A DNA stretch of 59,711 bases from Deltaproteobacteria bacterium (lineage in GTDB: Bacteria; Desulfobacterota; Desulfobulbia; Desulfobulbales; Desulfurivibrionaceae): the NCBI GenBank assembly GCA_026388735.1, contig JAPLJG010000052.1:1-59711 (forward strand), given 5' to 3'. The stretch's first letter is position 1, and each line of letters begins with the position of its first letter. Shown in pieces: positions 8,109-16,913 of this stretch. The notes under the pieces were generated by a model. It had not been told where the DNA came from and ran no database searches. It saw only the letters and a list, made by a program, of their open reading frames with translations. The position numbers were made by a program, and so were the translations under genes.

Positions 8109-8373
8109 TTTTTCGTTGCCGCCCAAAAAAGAGAAAAATCGACGTGAATCGATGAATCTTACACAGATTCTATCTTGCTGTCCACGCCGTATTTAGGGGC
8201 CGTTACGAAGCATTTCGTTACAGCCCCTTATGCCGTCTTGGTTATCCGAAACGAGACCTTGTTGTGTTTTTGAACGCCGGCTTCTCTACGGAAAATGGGT
8301 GGCCTTCCTGTAAAAAAATCGCTATATATTGAGGACTGCATTTCGAATGATTTTAAAGAAAGGGAGCCAGAAA
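8109..8373. promoter_or_regulatory. divergent intergenic region with imperfect palindrome
   Basis: The 265-nt gap between the divergent nuclease-helicase and reductase genes must hold both promoters. The clearest structure is an imperfect inverted repeat at about 8196-8228: GGGGCCGTTACGAA, GCAT, TTCGTTACAGCCCC (12 of 14 positions pair). It could be an operator shared by both genes or an RNA hairpin. I cannot assign promoter boxes with confidence. Confidence 0.4.
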
Positions 8374-9297
8374 ATGGTTGATCAAATAACAGACGTGGTG
8401 ATTATCGGTGCTGGTCCGGCAGGACTCCAGGCCGCCGTGCATGCAGCCCGAAAAAAGGCTTCGGTGCTTGTTTTGGGCCGAGTGGAAAATAGCAGTATTT
8501 CTCAGGCCCATGTTGAGAATTATCTCTGTGTCGATGGCGTGACCGCCGGGGCGGACTTGCTGCGGGTTGCTCTGGCCCAGGCCATCCGTTTTGGCGCGGA
8601 GGTGTGGCCGGAGGATGTCCTAAGTCTTGGCCAGGAAGGAGAGCTGTTCACGGTCAAGGTGGAAAGCGGACGGCAGGTCACGGCCCGGACCCTGATCCTG
8701 GCCACCGGCACCTCGCGTAAAAAGTTGAAGGTACCTGGCGAGAAGGAGCTGCTGGGACGTGGAGTCAGTTACTGCGTGGATTGCGATGCCAATTTTTATC
8801 GCAACGCCAAGGTGGCGGTGGTGGGCAACGAATCCGCTGCGGTGGACGGAGCCTTGACCCTTACCAAATACGCCGCCGAGGTCCATCTGGTCTGTAAGAA
8901 TCTGACGGTCACAACGGAGCTTGGTGAAAAGCTGGCCGCCAGCTCTGTAGTGGTGCATAAGGGAGTGTGGCCCAAGGAGATTGTCGGCGAAAAAGCGGTG
9001 AGCGGCCTTGCGCTGGACAGCGGCGAGACCCTTGCCGTGGAGGGAGTATTTGTCGAACTCGGGGCCAAGGGGGCCATGGAGCTTGCCACCAGCATCGGCG
9101 TTATGCTCGACACGGAGACCTTCTCTTTTATCGAGACCAATAAGAAACAAGAAACCAATATCCCCGGCATCTACGCGGCGGGTGACATAGCCGGGCCTCC
9201 CTGGCAAATGGCTAAGGCGGTGGGCGAGGGGTGCGTGGCCGGCTGGGAGGCTGCAAACCATGCCAACCAGCTCAAGCGCACGCCGGAAAGCGTCTAG
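8374..9297 (+). CDS. thioredoxin reductase-like FAD/NAD(P) oxidoreductase
   Basis: A 307-residue flavoprotein of the TrxB fold. It has the FAD dinucleotide motif IIGAGPAGLQAAV near the N-terminus, a redox-active CVDC at about residues 133-136, a second NAD(P)-binding segment VVGNESAAVDGALTL, and the FAD-contact block GIYAAGDIAGPPWQ. The NADPH motif departs from the usual GGGxSA, so cofactor preference and partner may differ from classical thioredoxin reductase. The start at 8374 is chosen because GGGAG stands 9 nt upstream; upstream in-frame codons lack support. The gene overlaps the start of tadA by 38 nt. Confidence 0.85.
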   Translation: MVDQITDVVIIGAGPAGLQAAVHAARKKASVLVLGRVENSSISQAHVENYLCVDGVTAGADLLRVALAQAIRFGAEVWPEDVLSLGQEGELFTVKVESGRQVTARTLILATGTSRKKLKVPGEKELLGRGVSYCVDCDANFYRNAKVAVVGNESAAVDGALTLTKYAAEVHLVCKNLTVTTELGEKLAASSVVVHKGVWPKEIVGEKAVSGLALDSGETLAVEGVFVELGAKGAMELATSIGVMLDTETFSFIETNKKQETNIPGIYAAGDIAGPPWQMAKAVGEGCVAGWEAANHANQLKRTPESV

Positions 9298-9814
9298 CGT
9301 GCCGGATTTTTTATCGATGGACTCTCCCGCGCACTACATGGAGGTCGCCCTTGCCGAGGCGCGGTTTGCGGCGGAGCGGGGCGAGGTGCCCATCGGTGCG
9401 GTGCTGGTGGATGCAGCCGGACAGATCATCGCCCGAGATGGTAACCGCACCATCGAGCTGTGCGATCCCGGGGCGCACGCCGAGATGCTGGTGCTGCGGC
9501 AGGCGGGAAGATTGCTAGGGAATTACCGATTGCCCGGCACCACCCTCTATGTTACTCTCGAACCCTGCGTGATGTGCGCCGGTGCCCTGGTGCATGCTCG
9601 GGTGAGCCATCTGGTCTATGGGGCTGTCGACCCCAAGGCCGGTGGGGTTGTCTCTCTTTTTCAGGTCGGGCAGGACACGCGGCTCAACCATCTGCTGGCC
9701 GTGGAAGGTGGCTTGCTGGCCGAAGAGAGCGCCACCCTGCTGAAGGATTTCTTCCGGCAGAGAAGGGGCGTGGCAGGTGAGGGCATAAGGTCGGAGCGGC
9801 TTCAGTCGCGATAA
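9260..9814 (+). CDS. tadA: tRNA adenosine(34) deaminase
   Basis: TadA deaminates A34 to inosine in tRNA-Arg(ACG). The zinc-binding and catalytic motifs are visible: HAE (in GAHAEMLVL) and PCVMC (in LEPCVMCAGAL), with the family end region around FFRQRRG. Length 184 residues from the ATG at 9260. This start lies inside the upstream reductase gene but has GGGAGG about 9 nt upstream; the core domain only begins near MDSPAHYMEVAL, so a GTG at 9299 or the ATG at 9317 are alternatives, though neither has a clear ribosome-binding site. The overlap suggests coupled translation with the reductase. Confidence 0.92.
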   Translation: MPTSSSARRKASSVPDFLSMDSPAHYMEVALAEARFAAERGEVPIGAVLVDAAGQIIARDGNRTIELCDPGAHAEMLVLRQAGRLLGNYRLPGTTLYVTLEPCVMCAGALVHARVSHLVYGAVDPKAGGVVSLFQVGQDTRLNHLLAVEGGLLAEESATLLKDFFRQRRGVAGEGIRSERLQSR

Positions 9815-9826
9815 TCTGTGTGAAAC

Positions 9827-9919
<93 letters not shown>

Positions 9920-10019
9920 TTTTGCCGGAAAATGTTTTGGGGCCGGACGTTATTTCCTTAAGGTAAACCCCCGGCTTTGTCGGGGGACAACAAAAGTTTG
10001 ACAGTTTCGGCGAGATAGA

Positions 10020-10068
10020 GAAGCCTCCTTTAACGTGGACCGCTCAAAGTCACGAAAGAGGAGGCTTC
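10020..10068 (+). promoter_or_regulatory. hairpin masking the tnpA ribosome-binding site
   Basis: GAAGCCTCCT (10020-10029) is the exact complement of AGGAGGCTTC (10059-10068), which contains the Shine-Dalgarno sequence and directly abuts the ATG at 10069. When transcribed, the 10-bp stem would hide the ribosome-binding site, as known for the 5' leader of IS200 tnpA. Confidence 0.75.
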
Positions 10069-10507
10069 ATGAACAACACACAATGTTTAAGCCATGCGAA
10101 GTGGGAATGCAAGTACCATGTCGTATGGATACCCAAGTGCCGCCGGAAGGTTTTATACGGGGAACTTCGCAAGCATCTTGGTGAAATTTTGCGTGAATTG
10201 GCTTGGCAAAAGGAGTGCAAGATATTGGAAGGGTATTTGCAATCCGATCATGTGCATATGCTGATGTCAATTCCGCTGAAGTATTCAGTTGCGCAAGTCG
10301 TGGGGTATATCAAAGGAAAAAGCGCTATTCAAATAGCGCGGAGCTACTTGGGACAACGGAAGAATTATTCCGGGATGCATTTTTGGGCGCGGGGCTATTA
10401 TGTGTCAACTGTCGGGACGGATGAAGGGGTTGTTCGAGCCTAATATAAAGGACCAGGAAAAAGAAGACAACCGCCTTGAGCAATTGACGATGTTCCGGGG
10501 AAGTTGA
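10069..10507 (+). pseudogene. tnpA: IS200-family Y1 transposase, frameshifted and lacking the catalytic Tyr
   Basis: The first 124 codons give a normal TnpA body (WECKYHVVWIPKCRRKVLYG, the HUH pair in SDHVHML, YIKGKS, HFWARGYYVSTVG) but end at TAA at 10441-10443. The expected C-terminal helix continues in another frame to TGA at 10505 (NIKDQEKEDNRLEQ). The whole span is one nucleotide off a multiple of three. In addition the catalytic tyrosine of the YxxxQ motif is replaced by Asn (codon at 10442-10444; NIKDQ). Both defects should abolish strand cleavage, so this copy is expected to be immobile in its own right. Confidence 0.85.
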
Positions 10508-10588
10508 CCACCCAGAGGTGGTCAGATAATCTGTTGAAGATACCGCTTTGAGCGGTCCATAAAATCAAGCCTCCGGCTTTGCCGGAGG

Positions 10589-10949
10589 TGGCTGACTTCC
10601 GCTATCATCAAAATATGAGTCCTCCCCGTGAATTTAGGGGAAAAAATTTTTGTGGCGGAGAAAATGAATGTGATTATTGTATGGCCGCAAGCAGGATAAA
10701 TTTTTTTATCCTGCTTGCGGTGTTCATTCTCATGCCAGGCTGGGTGGGGACCGTTCCGGCGGTACAGGAGGGTTGAACAGCGGGAAGCCGAGCATCGGCG
10801 GCTTTTTATTGTTTGTCGGGATAGGGGCCAGGTTGGTTTCATAGCCAGCCTGGCAATGATGGCATAACAACACCAGGCTTTTTTTGAATCTAACGACAGT
10901 TGTTCGGGGTTTTTAAAAGAGATTGAGCAGACATGGACGTGAGGGCTAG
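10589..10949. other. structured intergenic region before the type I secretion genes
   Basis: No gene is supported here. It holds three hairpins: a perfect 16-bp stem with loop TTTT at 10685-10720 (arms starting CCGCAAGCAG); AAGCCG/CGGCTT followed by TTT at 10785-10807, terminator-like; and GCCAGGTTGG/CCAGCCTGGC at 10827-10854 (one G-U). Some of these may terminate read-through from the IS or form a leader of the downstream operon. A 65-residue open frame across 10579-10776 has no recognisable features. Confidence 0.5.
10685..10720. terminator. perfect 16-bp stem-loop
   Basis: Arms 10685-10700 and 10705-10720 are perfectly complementary with a TTTT loop. The inner part is AT-rich and no T-tract follows on the + strand; it may act as a transcription stop, an mRNA-end stabiliser, or be a remnant of a mobile element. 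Confidence 0.4.
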
Positions 10950-12338
10950 ATGGATTTAGGACTATTGTCTTTATTGATGATTGCCAGGCACCATGGAATT
11001 GCCGCTGATGAAGCGCAATTGCGGCACGAATTCGGCCAAAAGCTGTTTTCGACGGAAACCATTCTTTTGGCCGCCAAGCGTCTTGGGATGACAGCCAAGG
11101 TTGTTGAGCAAGAGGAAGCCCGTCTAGATCGTGCGCCTCTGCCTGCCATTGCCATTGACAAACAAGGAAATTATTTTATCGCCGTAAAGTTTGGCTATGA
11201 GGGCGGTGATAAGACTCGGCCCAAAATGATAACCCAACAGCCCGGCAACCCTACCCCCCAGGTCTTGGATCTGCCGGAATTCATGGAACAGTGGTCGGGG
11301 CAATTTATTTTTTGTACTTCCAAAGCGACGTACCTGAGGGATCTCACCAAGTTCGACTTCAGCTGGTTTATTCCGGCCATCGTCAAATACCGGAAACTGT
11401 TTGGCGAAATCCTGGTGATCTCCTTTGTCCTCCAGCTCATCGGCCTGGCGACCCCACTGGCCTTTCAGGTGGTGATGGACAAGGTTTTGGTCAACCATGC
11501 CATGAAAACACTCAATGTCATTGCCATTGGGCTGCTAGCGGCAACCCTCTTTGAAGTCATTCTTACCGGAATCCGTACTTGGGTTTTTGCCCGGACCAGT
11601 AGCAAGATCGATGTCGAACTCGGGGCAAGACTCTTTCGACATCTGCTAGCCCTGCCGATTGCCTATTTCCAGGCACGGCGGGTTGGCGACTCTGTGGCGC
11701 GTATTCGGGAGCTGGAAAATATCCGCTCTTTCCTCACCGGTAATGCCCTCACCCTGGTGCTGGACCTGTTCTTCTCGTTTGTCTTTATTTTCGTCATGCT
11801 CTGGTATAGCAAGTTGCTTACCCTCATTGTGGTAATCTCCATCCCACTGTATGTCCTTTTGGCAGTGGGGATTACCCCGATCCTGCGCGCCCGTTTGAAA
11901 GAAAAATTCGACACCGGCGCTAAAAATCAGGCCTTCTTGGTGGAGTCGATCAGTGGCATCGACACAGTCAAGTCCATGGCCGTGGAGCCGCGCTGGATCG
12001 ATAACTGGGAAAAACAACTCTCTACCTATGTCTCAGCAGGATTGGATGCCACCAACGTCGGCACCATTGCCAATAGTGGGGTAACCATGGTGAGTAAGCT
12101 TGTGACCGTAGCCCTTCTTTGGGTGGGCGCAGGTCTCGTTGTGGAGGGTAACTTGACGGTGGGGCAGCTGATAGCCTTTAATATGCTCTCGGGTCGGCTC
12201 ACCGAGCCAATTTTGCGCATTGCCCAGTTGTGGAATAGTTTTCAGCAGGTAGGGGTTTCCATGGAGCGTCTGGGAGACATCCTCAACGCGCCGATGGAAG
12301 TGGTGGGGCAGAAAACAAGAATTCCCCGGTTGGGTTAA
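10950..12338 (+). pseudogene. type I secretion ABC transporter, N-terminal and membrane part (gene broken)
   Basis: This frame encodes the peptidase-C39-like N-terminal domain (MDLGLLSLLMIARHHGIAAD, no catalytic Cys, as in HlyB/RTX exporters) and the six-helix membrane domain (from FDFSWFIPAIVKYRKLF to [10 protein letters not shown]), 462 codons. It stops at TAA 12336-12338 just before the nucleotide-binding domain. The ATPase continues in another frame. The strand that should carry the first part of the ATPase domain (about 25 residues including the aromatic A-loop) is missing between IPRL and [10 protein letters not shown], so this is a deletion of roughly 70-80 nt, not a point indel. GAGGG precedes the ATG. 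It is the first gene of a type I secretion operon. Confidence 0.85.
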
Positions 12339-12360
12339 TCTCAAGATCGTCCCCGGCGAA

Positions 12361-13023
12361 GTGATTGGCATTGTCGGACGCTCCGGATCCGGCAAGAGCA
12401 CCCTTACCCGACTCATGCAGCGCCTGTACGTCCCGGATCGAGGGCGGGTTCTCATTGATGGCCAGGATATTTCCATTATCGATACCACTTCGCTACGCCA
12501 CCAATTGGGCATAGTCCTACAGGAAAATGTTCTTTTCACCGGCACCATCCGGGACAACATCGCCTTGGCCAACCCCGCCTTGCCTATTGAGGTTATTATC
12601 GAAGCGGCGAAACTGGCTGGCGCGCATGAGTTCATCTGCGAGTTGCCGGAAGGGTATGATTCCAAGGTGGGAGAGCATGGTACAGGATTGTCTGGCGGAC
12701 AACGGCAAAGGATTGCCATTGCCCGGGCCCTCATCTCCAACCCGCGTATCCTGATCTTTGACGAAGCCACCAGCGCCCTGGACTATGAATCGGAAAGTAT
12801 CATTCAGGAGAACATGCGCAAGATCTGTGCGGGGCGGACGGTGTTGATTATTGCCCATCGTCTTTCAGCCGTGCGGGATGCCAACCGCATCTTTGTAATG
12901 GATCGAGGACAGATTGTGGAGGAAGGGTCGCATGACGAATTGATTGCGATACAGGACGGAATTTATGCACACTTGAACCAATTGCAACTTGGCACAAGTA
13001 CAGCACAGGTGGTGGAAGGATGA
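12361..13023 (+). pseudogene. type I secretion ABC transporter, ATPase part
   Basis: This is the nucleotide-binding domain of the same transporter in a shifted frame: Walker [11 protein letters not shown]-loop region VLQENVLF, signature [16 protein letters not shown], Walker [14 protein letters not shown]-loop IIAHRLSAV. The frame is open back to about 12316 and has no good start signal of its own; the GTG at 12361 is only the first possible codon. It ends at TGA overlapping the ATG of the membrane-fusion gene. If a free ATPase fragment were made it would lack the A-loop Tyr that stacks on adenine. Confidence 0.85.
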
Positions 13024-14363
13024 GTATCAAGCATAAGTTGGAGGCATATGCGTTCTTGCTTCGTCATTATCGGCAAGTTTTTGGCCGCTTCTGGAAAGAG
13101 CGTGATCAACTGGGAGGGAATCTCTTCAAGGAGGACGAGGCGGAATTCTTGCCCGCAGCTCTCTCCCTCCAGGAAAGGCCGGTTTCGCCAAGCTTGCGGA
13201 TAACCGCCAAGATCCTGATGGCGCTGGTCGCCTTTGTGATTCTTTGGGCGATCTTTGGCCGGATGGATATTGTGGTCAACGCCACCGGTGAAATTATCCC
13301 GAGTGAGCGCACCAAAACCATTGCTTCGGTTGAAGTGGCCAGCGTCAAAGCGCTGTACGTTGAGGAAGGACAGGCGGTCAAAGAAGGAGATGTGTTGATC
13401 GAGCTGGATGCCAGCGCATCAGATGCAGAGCACGGGAAGGCGATGAGTAGTGTCACCGAAGCGACTCTCCAGATCGCACGGTCACGAGCGATGATTGAGG
13501 CGGTTGATAGCCGCCGGCCTCCAAAGCTCTTGGATATTGATGGTGTTCCGGTGGAAAAACTGCAGGAGGCTCAATTGCATCTGAATGGTCAATACCAGGA
13601 TTTTATAACTAAACTTCAACGTCTTGAAGGGGCGATAACCAGGTATTCCTTGGCCTTGCCACTGGCGACCCAGCGGGCTTCGGATTACAGGGATCTCGCT
13701 CAGAATCATGACGTTTCCGTGCATGCATATCTTGAAAAAGAGCAGGCGCGCGTTGATCTTGAAGGGCAATTGGCCGAGGCGAAAAATACGCGGGCTGCCT
13801 TGATTGCCGAAACCAGGCGCGCCGCCTTTGACGCGCAGGCAGAAGGCGACAGGATTGTTGGAGCTGGCAGGCAGGATGCCATGCGGACAGAAACCCGAAG
13901 TAAACTGCTCAAACTCACTTCGCCGGTGGATGGCACGGTGCAGCAGCTGACAGTGTTTACTGTCGGCGGGGTTGTGCCCGCAGCGCAACCGTTGATGAAA
14001 ATTGTCCCCAACGAGGACCATCTCATCGTCGAAGCCATGCTGGAAAACAAGGATATTGGCTTTGTGGAGGAAGGTCAGACAGCGGCAGTCAAGATTGCAG
14101 CCTTTGAGTATACCAAGTACGGCACAATTCCCGCCCGTGTGTTGCATGTGTCGCGCGATGCTATCAAGGATGAGAAAAAAGGCTTGCTCTATTCAGTCAT
14201 CATTGCCTTGGATAAATCCTCAATTTCTGTTAAGGGCCAAGATATGCCGTTGAGTGCGGGCATGTCCGTCAATGTGGAAATCAAAACAGGTACGCGCCGA
14301 GTGATTGAATACGTTTTGAGTCCGCTCCTACAGCACGCAAAAGAGAGTCTCAATGAGCGCTAA
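13020..14363 (+). CDS. HlyD-family type I secretion membrane fusion protein
   Basis: A 447-residue periplasmic adaptor linking the inner-membrane ABC exporter to the TolC-like channel. It has a cytoplasmic N-terminus, one membrane helix (about residues 65-83, [15 protein letters not shown]), a lipoyl/barrel-sandwich half-motif ([14 protein letters not shown]), a long coiled coil (about 150-290) and the second half-motif [19 protein letters not shown], with the C-terminal beta-barrel ending near [13 protein letters not shown]. The start ATG overlaps the ATPase stop codon (ATGA) and the end overlaps the outer-membrane gene by 11 nt, so the three genes form an operon. This gene is intact even though its ABC partner is broken. 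Confidence 0.92.
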   Translation: MSIKHKLEAYAFLLRHYRQVFGRFWKERDQLGGNLFKEDEAEFLPAALSLQERPVSPSLRITAKILMALVAFVILWAIFGRMDIVVNATGEIIPSERTKTIASVEVASVKALYVEEGQAVKEGDVLIELDASASDAEHGKAMSSVTEATLQIARSRAMIEAVDSRRPPKLLDIDGVPVEKLQEAQLHLNGQYQDFITKLQRLEGAITRYSLALPLATQRASDYRDLAQNHDVSVHAYLEKEQARVDLEGQLAEAKNTRAALIAETRRAAFDAQAEGDRIVGAGRQDAMRTETRSKLLKLTSPVDGTVQQLTVFTVGGVVPAAQPLMKIVPNEDHLIVEAMLENKDIGFVEEGQTAAVKIAAFEYTKYGTIPARVLHVSRDAIKDEKKGLLYSVIIALDKSSISVKGQDMPLSAGMSVNVEIKTGTRRVIEYVLSPLLQHAKESLNER

Positions 14364-15786
14364 ACTCCCCAGAACCGCTGCGGCAATGCTTGTCGCGGGG
14401 CTGATCTGGCCAACACTCGTCCTGGCTTTCGATCCCCTCTATCCCTTTGTTGACCCATTGCGCACGATGCCCGAGGTGGTTGATACAGGCGTAATCCTGC
14501 CAGGAGACACAGCCCCGATTCCCTGCTCGGTGCAGAAAGATTTCTCCCGCCCGCTTGCTTTGGCTGAGGCAGTGGACCTAGCCCTCTGCAACAATCCGCA
14601 AATCAGATCTGCCTGGGCGGATATCAAAATCCAGGCAGGCGCGGTGGGTGAAGCGCGCGCCGCATATCTGCCTGCACTGACCGGCTCGTTGAACCGGACC
14701 AAAGATCAGATCCGGTATTCGGACACCAGATATCCATCGAGCAATATCACCCGGAATACCGCCCAGGGGACCTTGTCCTGGAGGATCTTTGATTTTGGTG
14801 GGCGATCAGCCAACCGCCAAGCAGCCGAAAGCTTGCTGGCTGCGGCGCTGGCCAACCATAACGCTACCTTGCAAAAGGCCTTGTCTTCCGTGACCCAGGC
14901 CTATTTTGATGCGGTGACCGCTCAGGCTACCCTCACGGCCAAGACCGCAAGTGAGGACATCGCCAGAAATACCCTGCATTCCGCCAAGATACGTGAAGAC
15001 AAAGGAGCGAGCAGCCAGTCTGACACGCTGCAGGCAACAACCGCCCTGGCCAAATCGTCACTGGAAAAGAATCGTGCCCAGGGTGAGTACGAAAAGGCGC
15101 GGTCAGTGCTGGGATATATCCTGGGAATATCCGCAAATACCGCAATATTACTGCCGGAAGATCTGGCTGAGCATGTCGGAGAGAATGGCAAGGCCTTGAG
15201 TCTGTGGCTGGAAGAAACCCAGAAAAATCATCCCGCTATTCTTGCGGCCAGAAATCAACTTGAGGCAGCGCAAAAACGGGTAACCGTGGCCCGTTCCGCC
15301 GGGCTGCCTACCCTGGGCTTTTCCTCAAGCTACTATCAGAATACCCGTCCGGGCGAAGCGGTGACCTCGATCGATGCACAGGAAACTACTGTGGGGCTTA
15401 CACTATCTATTCCAATCTTTGACGGATTTGCTACCAGTTATAAGGTCCGAGGCGCGCAGGCGCAGGTCGAGCAAAAAGAAGCAGCACTCGCCGATACCGA
15501 ACATCAGATTGCCATGGAAGTAATCAAGGCGCACGCCGATGCCGCCTCCGCCTTGCATAATCTGGAGGCTTCCGCGATTTTGTTGGAAGCCGCCCAGGGT
15601 GCATTGGTGGTTTCTCAGCGCAAGTACGACAAAGGGGCTGCGGATATCATGGAATTATTGAATACGCAAGCGGCCCTGTCCGATGCACAAAAAGAACGCA
15701 TTCGCTGCTTGGCCGAATGGCGTTCCGCGCGGTTGCGGCTTCTGGCAAGCGCTGGCCAGATAGGGAGATCGGCAGTCAGGGAATGA
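14353..15786 (+). CDS. TolC-family outer-membrane channel protein
   Basis: A 477-residue outer-membrane efflux protein. A signal peptide is visible (AAAMLVAGLIWPTLVLA). Two homologous halves follow: the first begins LALAEAVDLALCNNPQIRSA and contains WRIFDFGGR; the second begins NHPAILAARNQLEAAQKR and contains SIPIFDGFATSYKVR. This duplicated helix pattern is the hallmark of TolC proteins, which trimerise to form the channel-tunnel of type I secretion. It overlaps the adaptor gene by 11 nt and is the last gene of the secretion operon. Confidence 0.92.
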   Translation: MSAKLPRTAAAMLVAGLIWPTLVLAFDPLYPFVDPLRTMPEVVDTGVILPGDTAPIPCSVQKDFSRPLALAEAVDLALCNNPQIRSAWADIKIQAGAVGEARAAYLPALTGSLNRTKDQIRYSDTRYPSSNITRNTAQGTLSWRIFDFGGRSANRQAAESLLAAALANHNATLQKALSSVTQAYFDAVTAQATLTAKTASEDIARNTLHSAKIREDKGASSQSDTLQATTALAKSSLEKNRAQGEYEKARSVLGYILGISANTAILLPEDLAEHVGENGKALSLWLEETQKNHPAILAARNQLEAAQKRVTVARSAGLPTLGFSSSYYQNTRPGEAVTSIDAQETTVGLTLSIPIFDGFATSYKVRGAQAQVEQKEAALADTEHQIAMEVIKAHADAASALHNLEASAILLEAAQGALVVSQRKYDKGAADIMELLNTQAALSDAQKERIRCLAEWRSARLRLLASAGQIGRSAVRE

Positions 15787-15925
15787 TGAGAGCCGCTGGC
15801 CATCGTTTTCCCTGGATGAACGGAAGCAAATTTATTCGTCATACATTCCTACCAATAAATGGCGACAGGCCGATAGAGGCTGAAGTCCTCCACCTTCGTG
15901 AGTGTGCTTGTCGAACTCAACTGAG

Positions 15926-16861
15926 ATGACACAGAAAATAGCAGAAACTCAAGTGGCGGTATTGCTTTGCACCAAAGACGGAGAGAGATTTCTTGCCGAG
16001 CAGCTTGACTCCATCAATGCGCAGACTTTTTCGGGCTGGAAGGTCTGGGCATCGGACGATGGTTCGCGCGATGGTACGCTCGCTATTTTCGGCCAGTACG
16101 GCTTCCTGTGGGGCGGGAGGCTTTCTGTGCAACCAGGGCCAGAACGGGGCTTTGCTGCAAATTTTCTTTCCCTTGTCTGTAACGAAAAGATCATAGCGGA
16201 ATATTACGCGTTTTCCGATCAGGATGACATCTGGGAGGTGGACAAACTCGCCCGGGCGGTTTCTTGGCTTGAGACTGTGCCCGCCACGGAGCCTGCGCTC
16301 TATTGTTCCAGGACCCGACTTATCGACGAAACCGGCCGGGAGATAGGCCTGTCGCCGCTTTTCCTCAGTCCTCCCGGGTTTGCCAACGCCCTGGTGCAGA
16401 ATATCGGCGGAGGAAACACCATGGTCTTCAACCAGGCCGCCCGTGCCCTGCTCCAAGAGGCTGGCCCTGAAATCGAGATCGTTGCCCATGATTGGTGGGC
16501 CTATCTGATTATAGCCGGCTGTGGCGGCACTGTGTTCTATGACCCTCGACCCATGGTCCGCTATCGGCAGCAAGGTAAGAATCTGATGGGAGCCAATATC
16601 GGATGGCTGCCCAAGCTGGTGCGGATTCGCCTGCTTCTCCAAGGGCGCTTTAAGGAGTGGAACGCCAGAAATATTAAAGCGCTACAGGGGGTGAGCCGGA
16701 TGCTCACCAGCGAAAATCGGCAAATTCTCAAGGGCTGGGCGGAGTTCCGGCAACAGCCGCTGCTGCCCCGACTTCTTGGCTTCAATCGGATCGGGGTCTA
16801 CCGGCAGACCCCGGCGGGCAATCTTGGCCTGCTGGTCGCGGCACTTTTTCGGCGGATGTGA
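15926..16861 (+). CDS. family 2 glycosyltransferase, rhamnosyltransferase-like
   Basis: A 311-residue GT-A enzyme. The N-terminal Rossmann-like region carries VAVLLCTKDGERFLAEQLDS, the DDGSRDGT motif and SDQDDIW (metal-binding DxD-type site). The C-terminal part (HDWWAYLIIAGCGG, RQQGKNLMGAN) resembles rhamnosyltransferases that build polysaccharide chains. It likely adds a sugar from an NDP- or dTDP-sugar to the O-polysaccharide exported by the Wzm/Wzt pair next door. Start at the ATG 15926 by homology; the upstream eight codons are unsupported. Confidence 0.85.
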   Translation: MTQKIAETQVAVLLCTKDGERFLAEQLDSINAQTFSGWKVWASDDGSRDGTLAIFGQYGFLWGGRLSVQPGPERGFAANFLSLVCNEKIIAEYYAFSDQDDIWEVDKLARAVSWLETVPATEPALYCSRTRLIDETGREIGLSPLFLSPPGFANALVQNIGGGNTMVFNQAARALLQEAGPEIEIVAHDWWAYLIIAGCGGTVFYDPRPMVRYRQQGKNLMGANIGWLPKLVRIRLLLQGRFKEWNARNIKALQGVSRMLTSENRQILKGWAEFRQQPLLPRLLGFNRIGVYRQTPAGNLGLLVAALFRRM

Positions 16862-16913
16862 TCATGGCCCCCGATTTGGTTTTCGTTATCGTCAGGATTA
16901 AGGGTTTTCGCTG

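Larger units (their letters stand above)
9968..10588 (+). mobile_element. IS200-group insertion sequence, degenerate
   Basis: A single tnpA frame is bracketed by subterminal hairpins, as expected for IS200/IS605 elements, which lack terminal inverted repeats. Left hairpin: CCCCCG-GCTTTGT-CGGGGG (9968-9986). Right hairpin: CCTCCGGC-TTT-GCCGGAGG (10570-10588). The two share the core CCGGCTTTG. A further hairpin, GACCACC/GGTGGTC, lies at 10506-10523. Exact ends and target site cannot be fixed without an empty site. The element stands directly after tRNA-Ser. Confidence 0.75.

Noticed and set aside
8196-8228. Terminator between the nuclease-helicase and the reductase genes
   Set aside because: The genes are divergent, so a terminator is not expected; the imperfect palindrome is listed as a possible regulatory site.
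10579-10776. 65-codon open frame in the structured region before the secretion operon
   Set aside because: It runs through a perfect 16-bp hairpin, with no ribosome-binding site and no family resemblance.
10785-10854. Possible riboswitch (c-di-GMP or cobalamin type) before the secretion genes
   Set aside because: Hairpins are present, but the conserved core bases of known riboswitch classes are not found.
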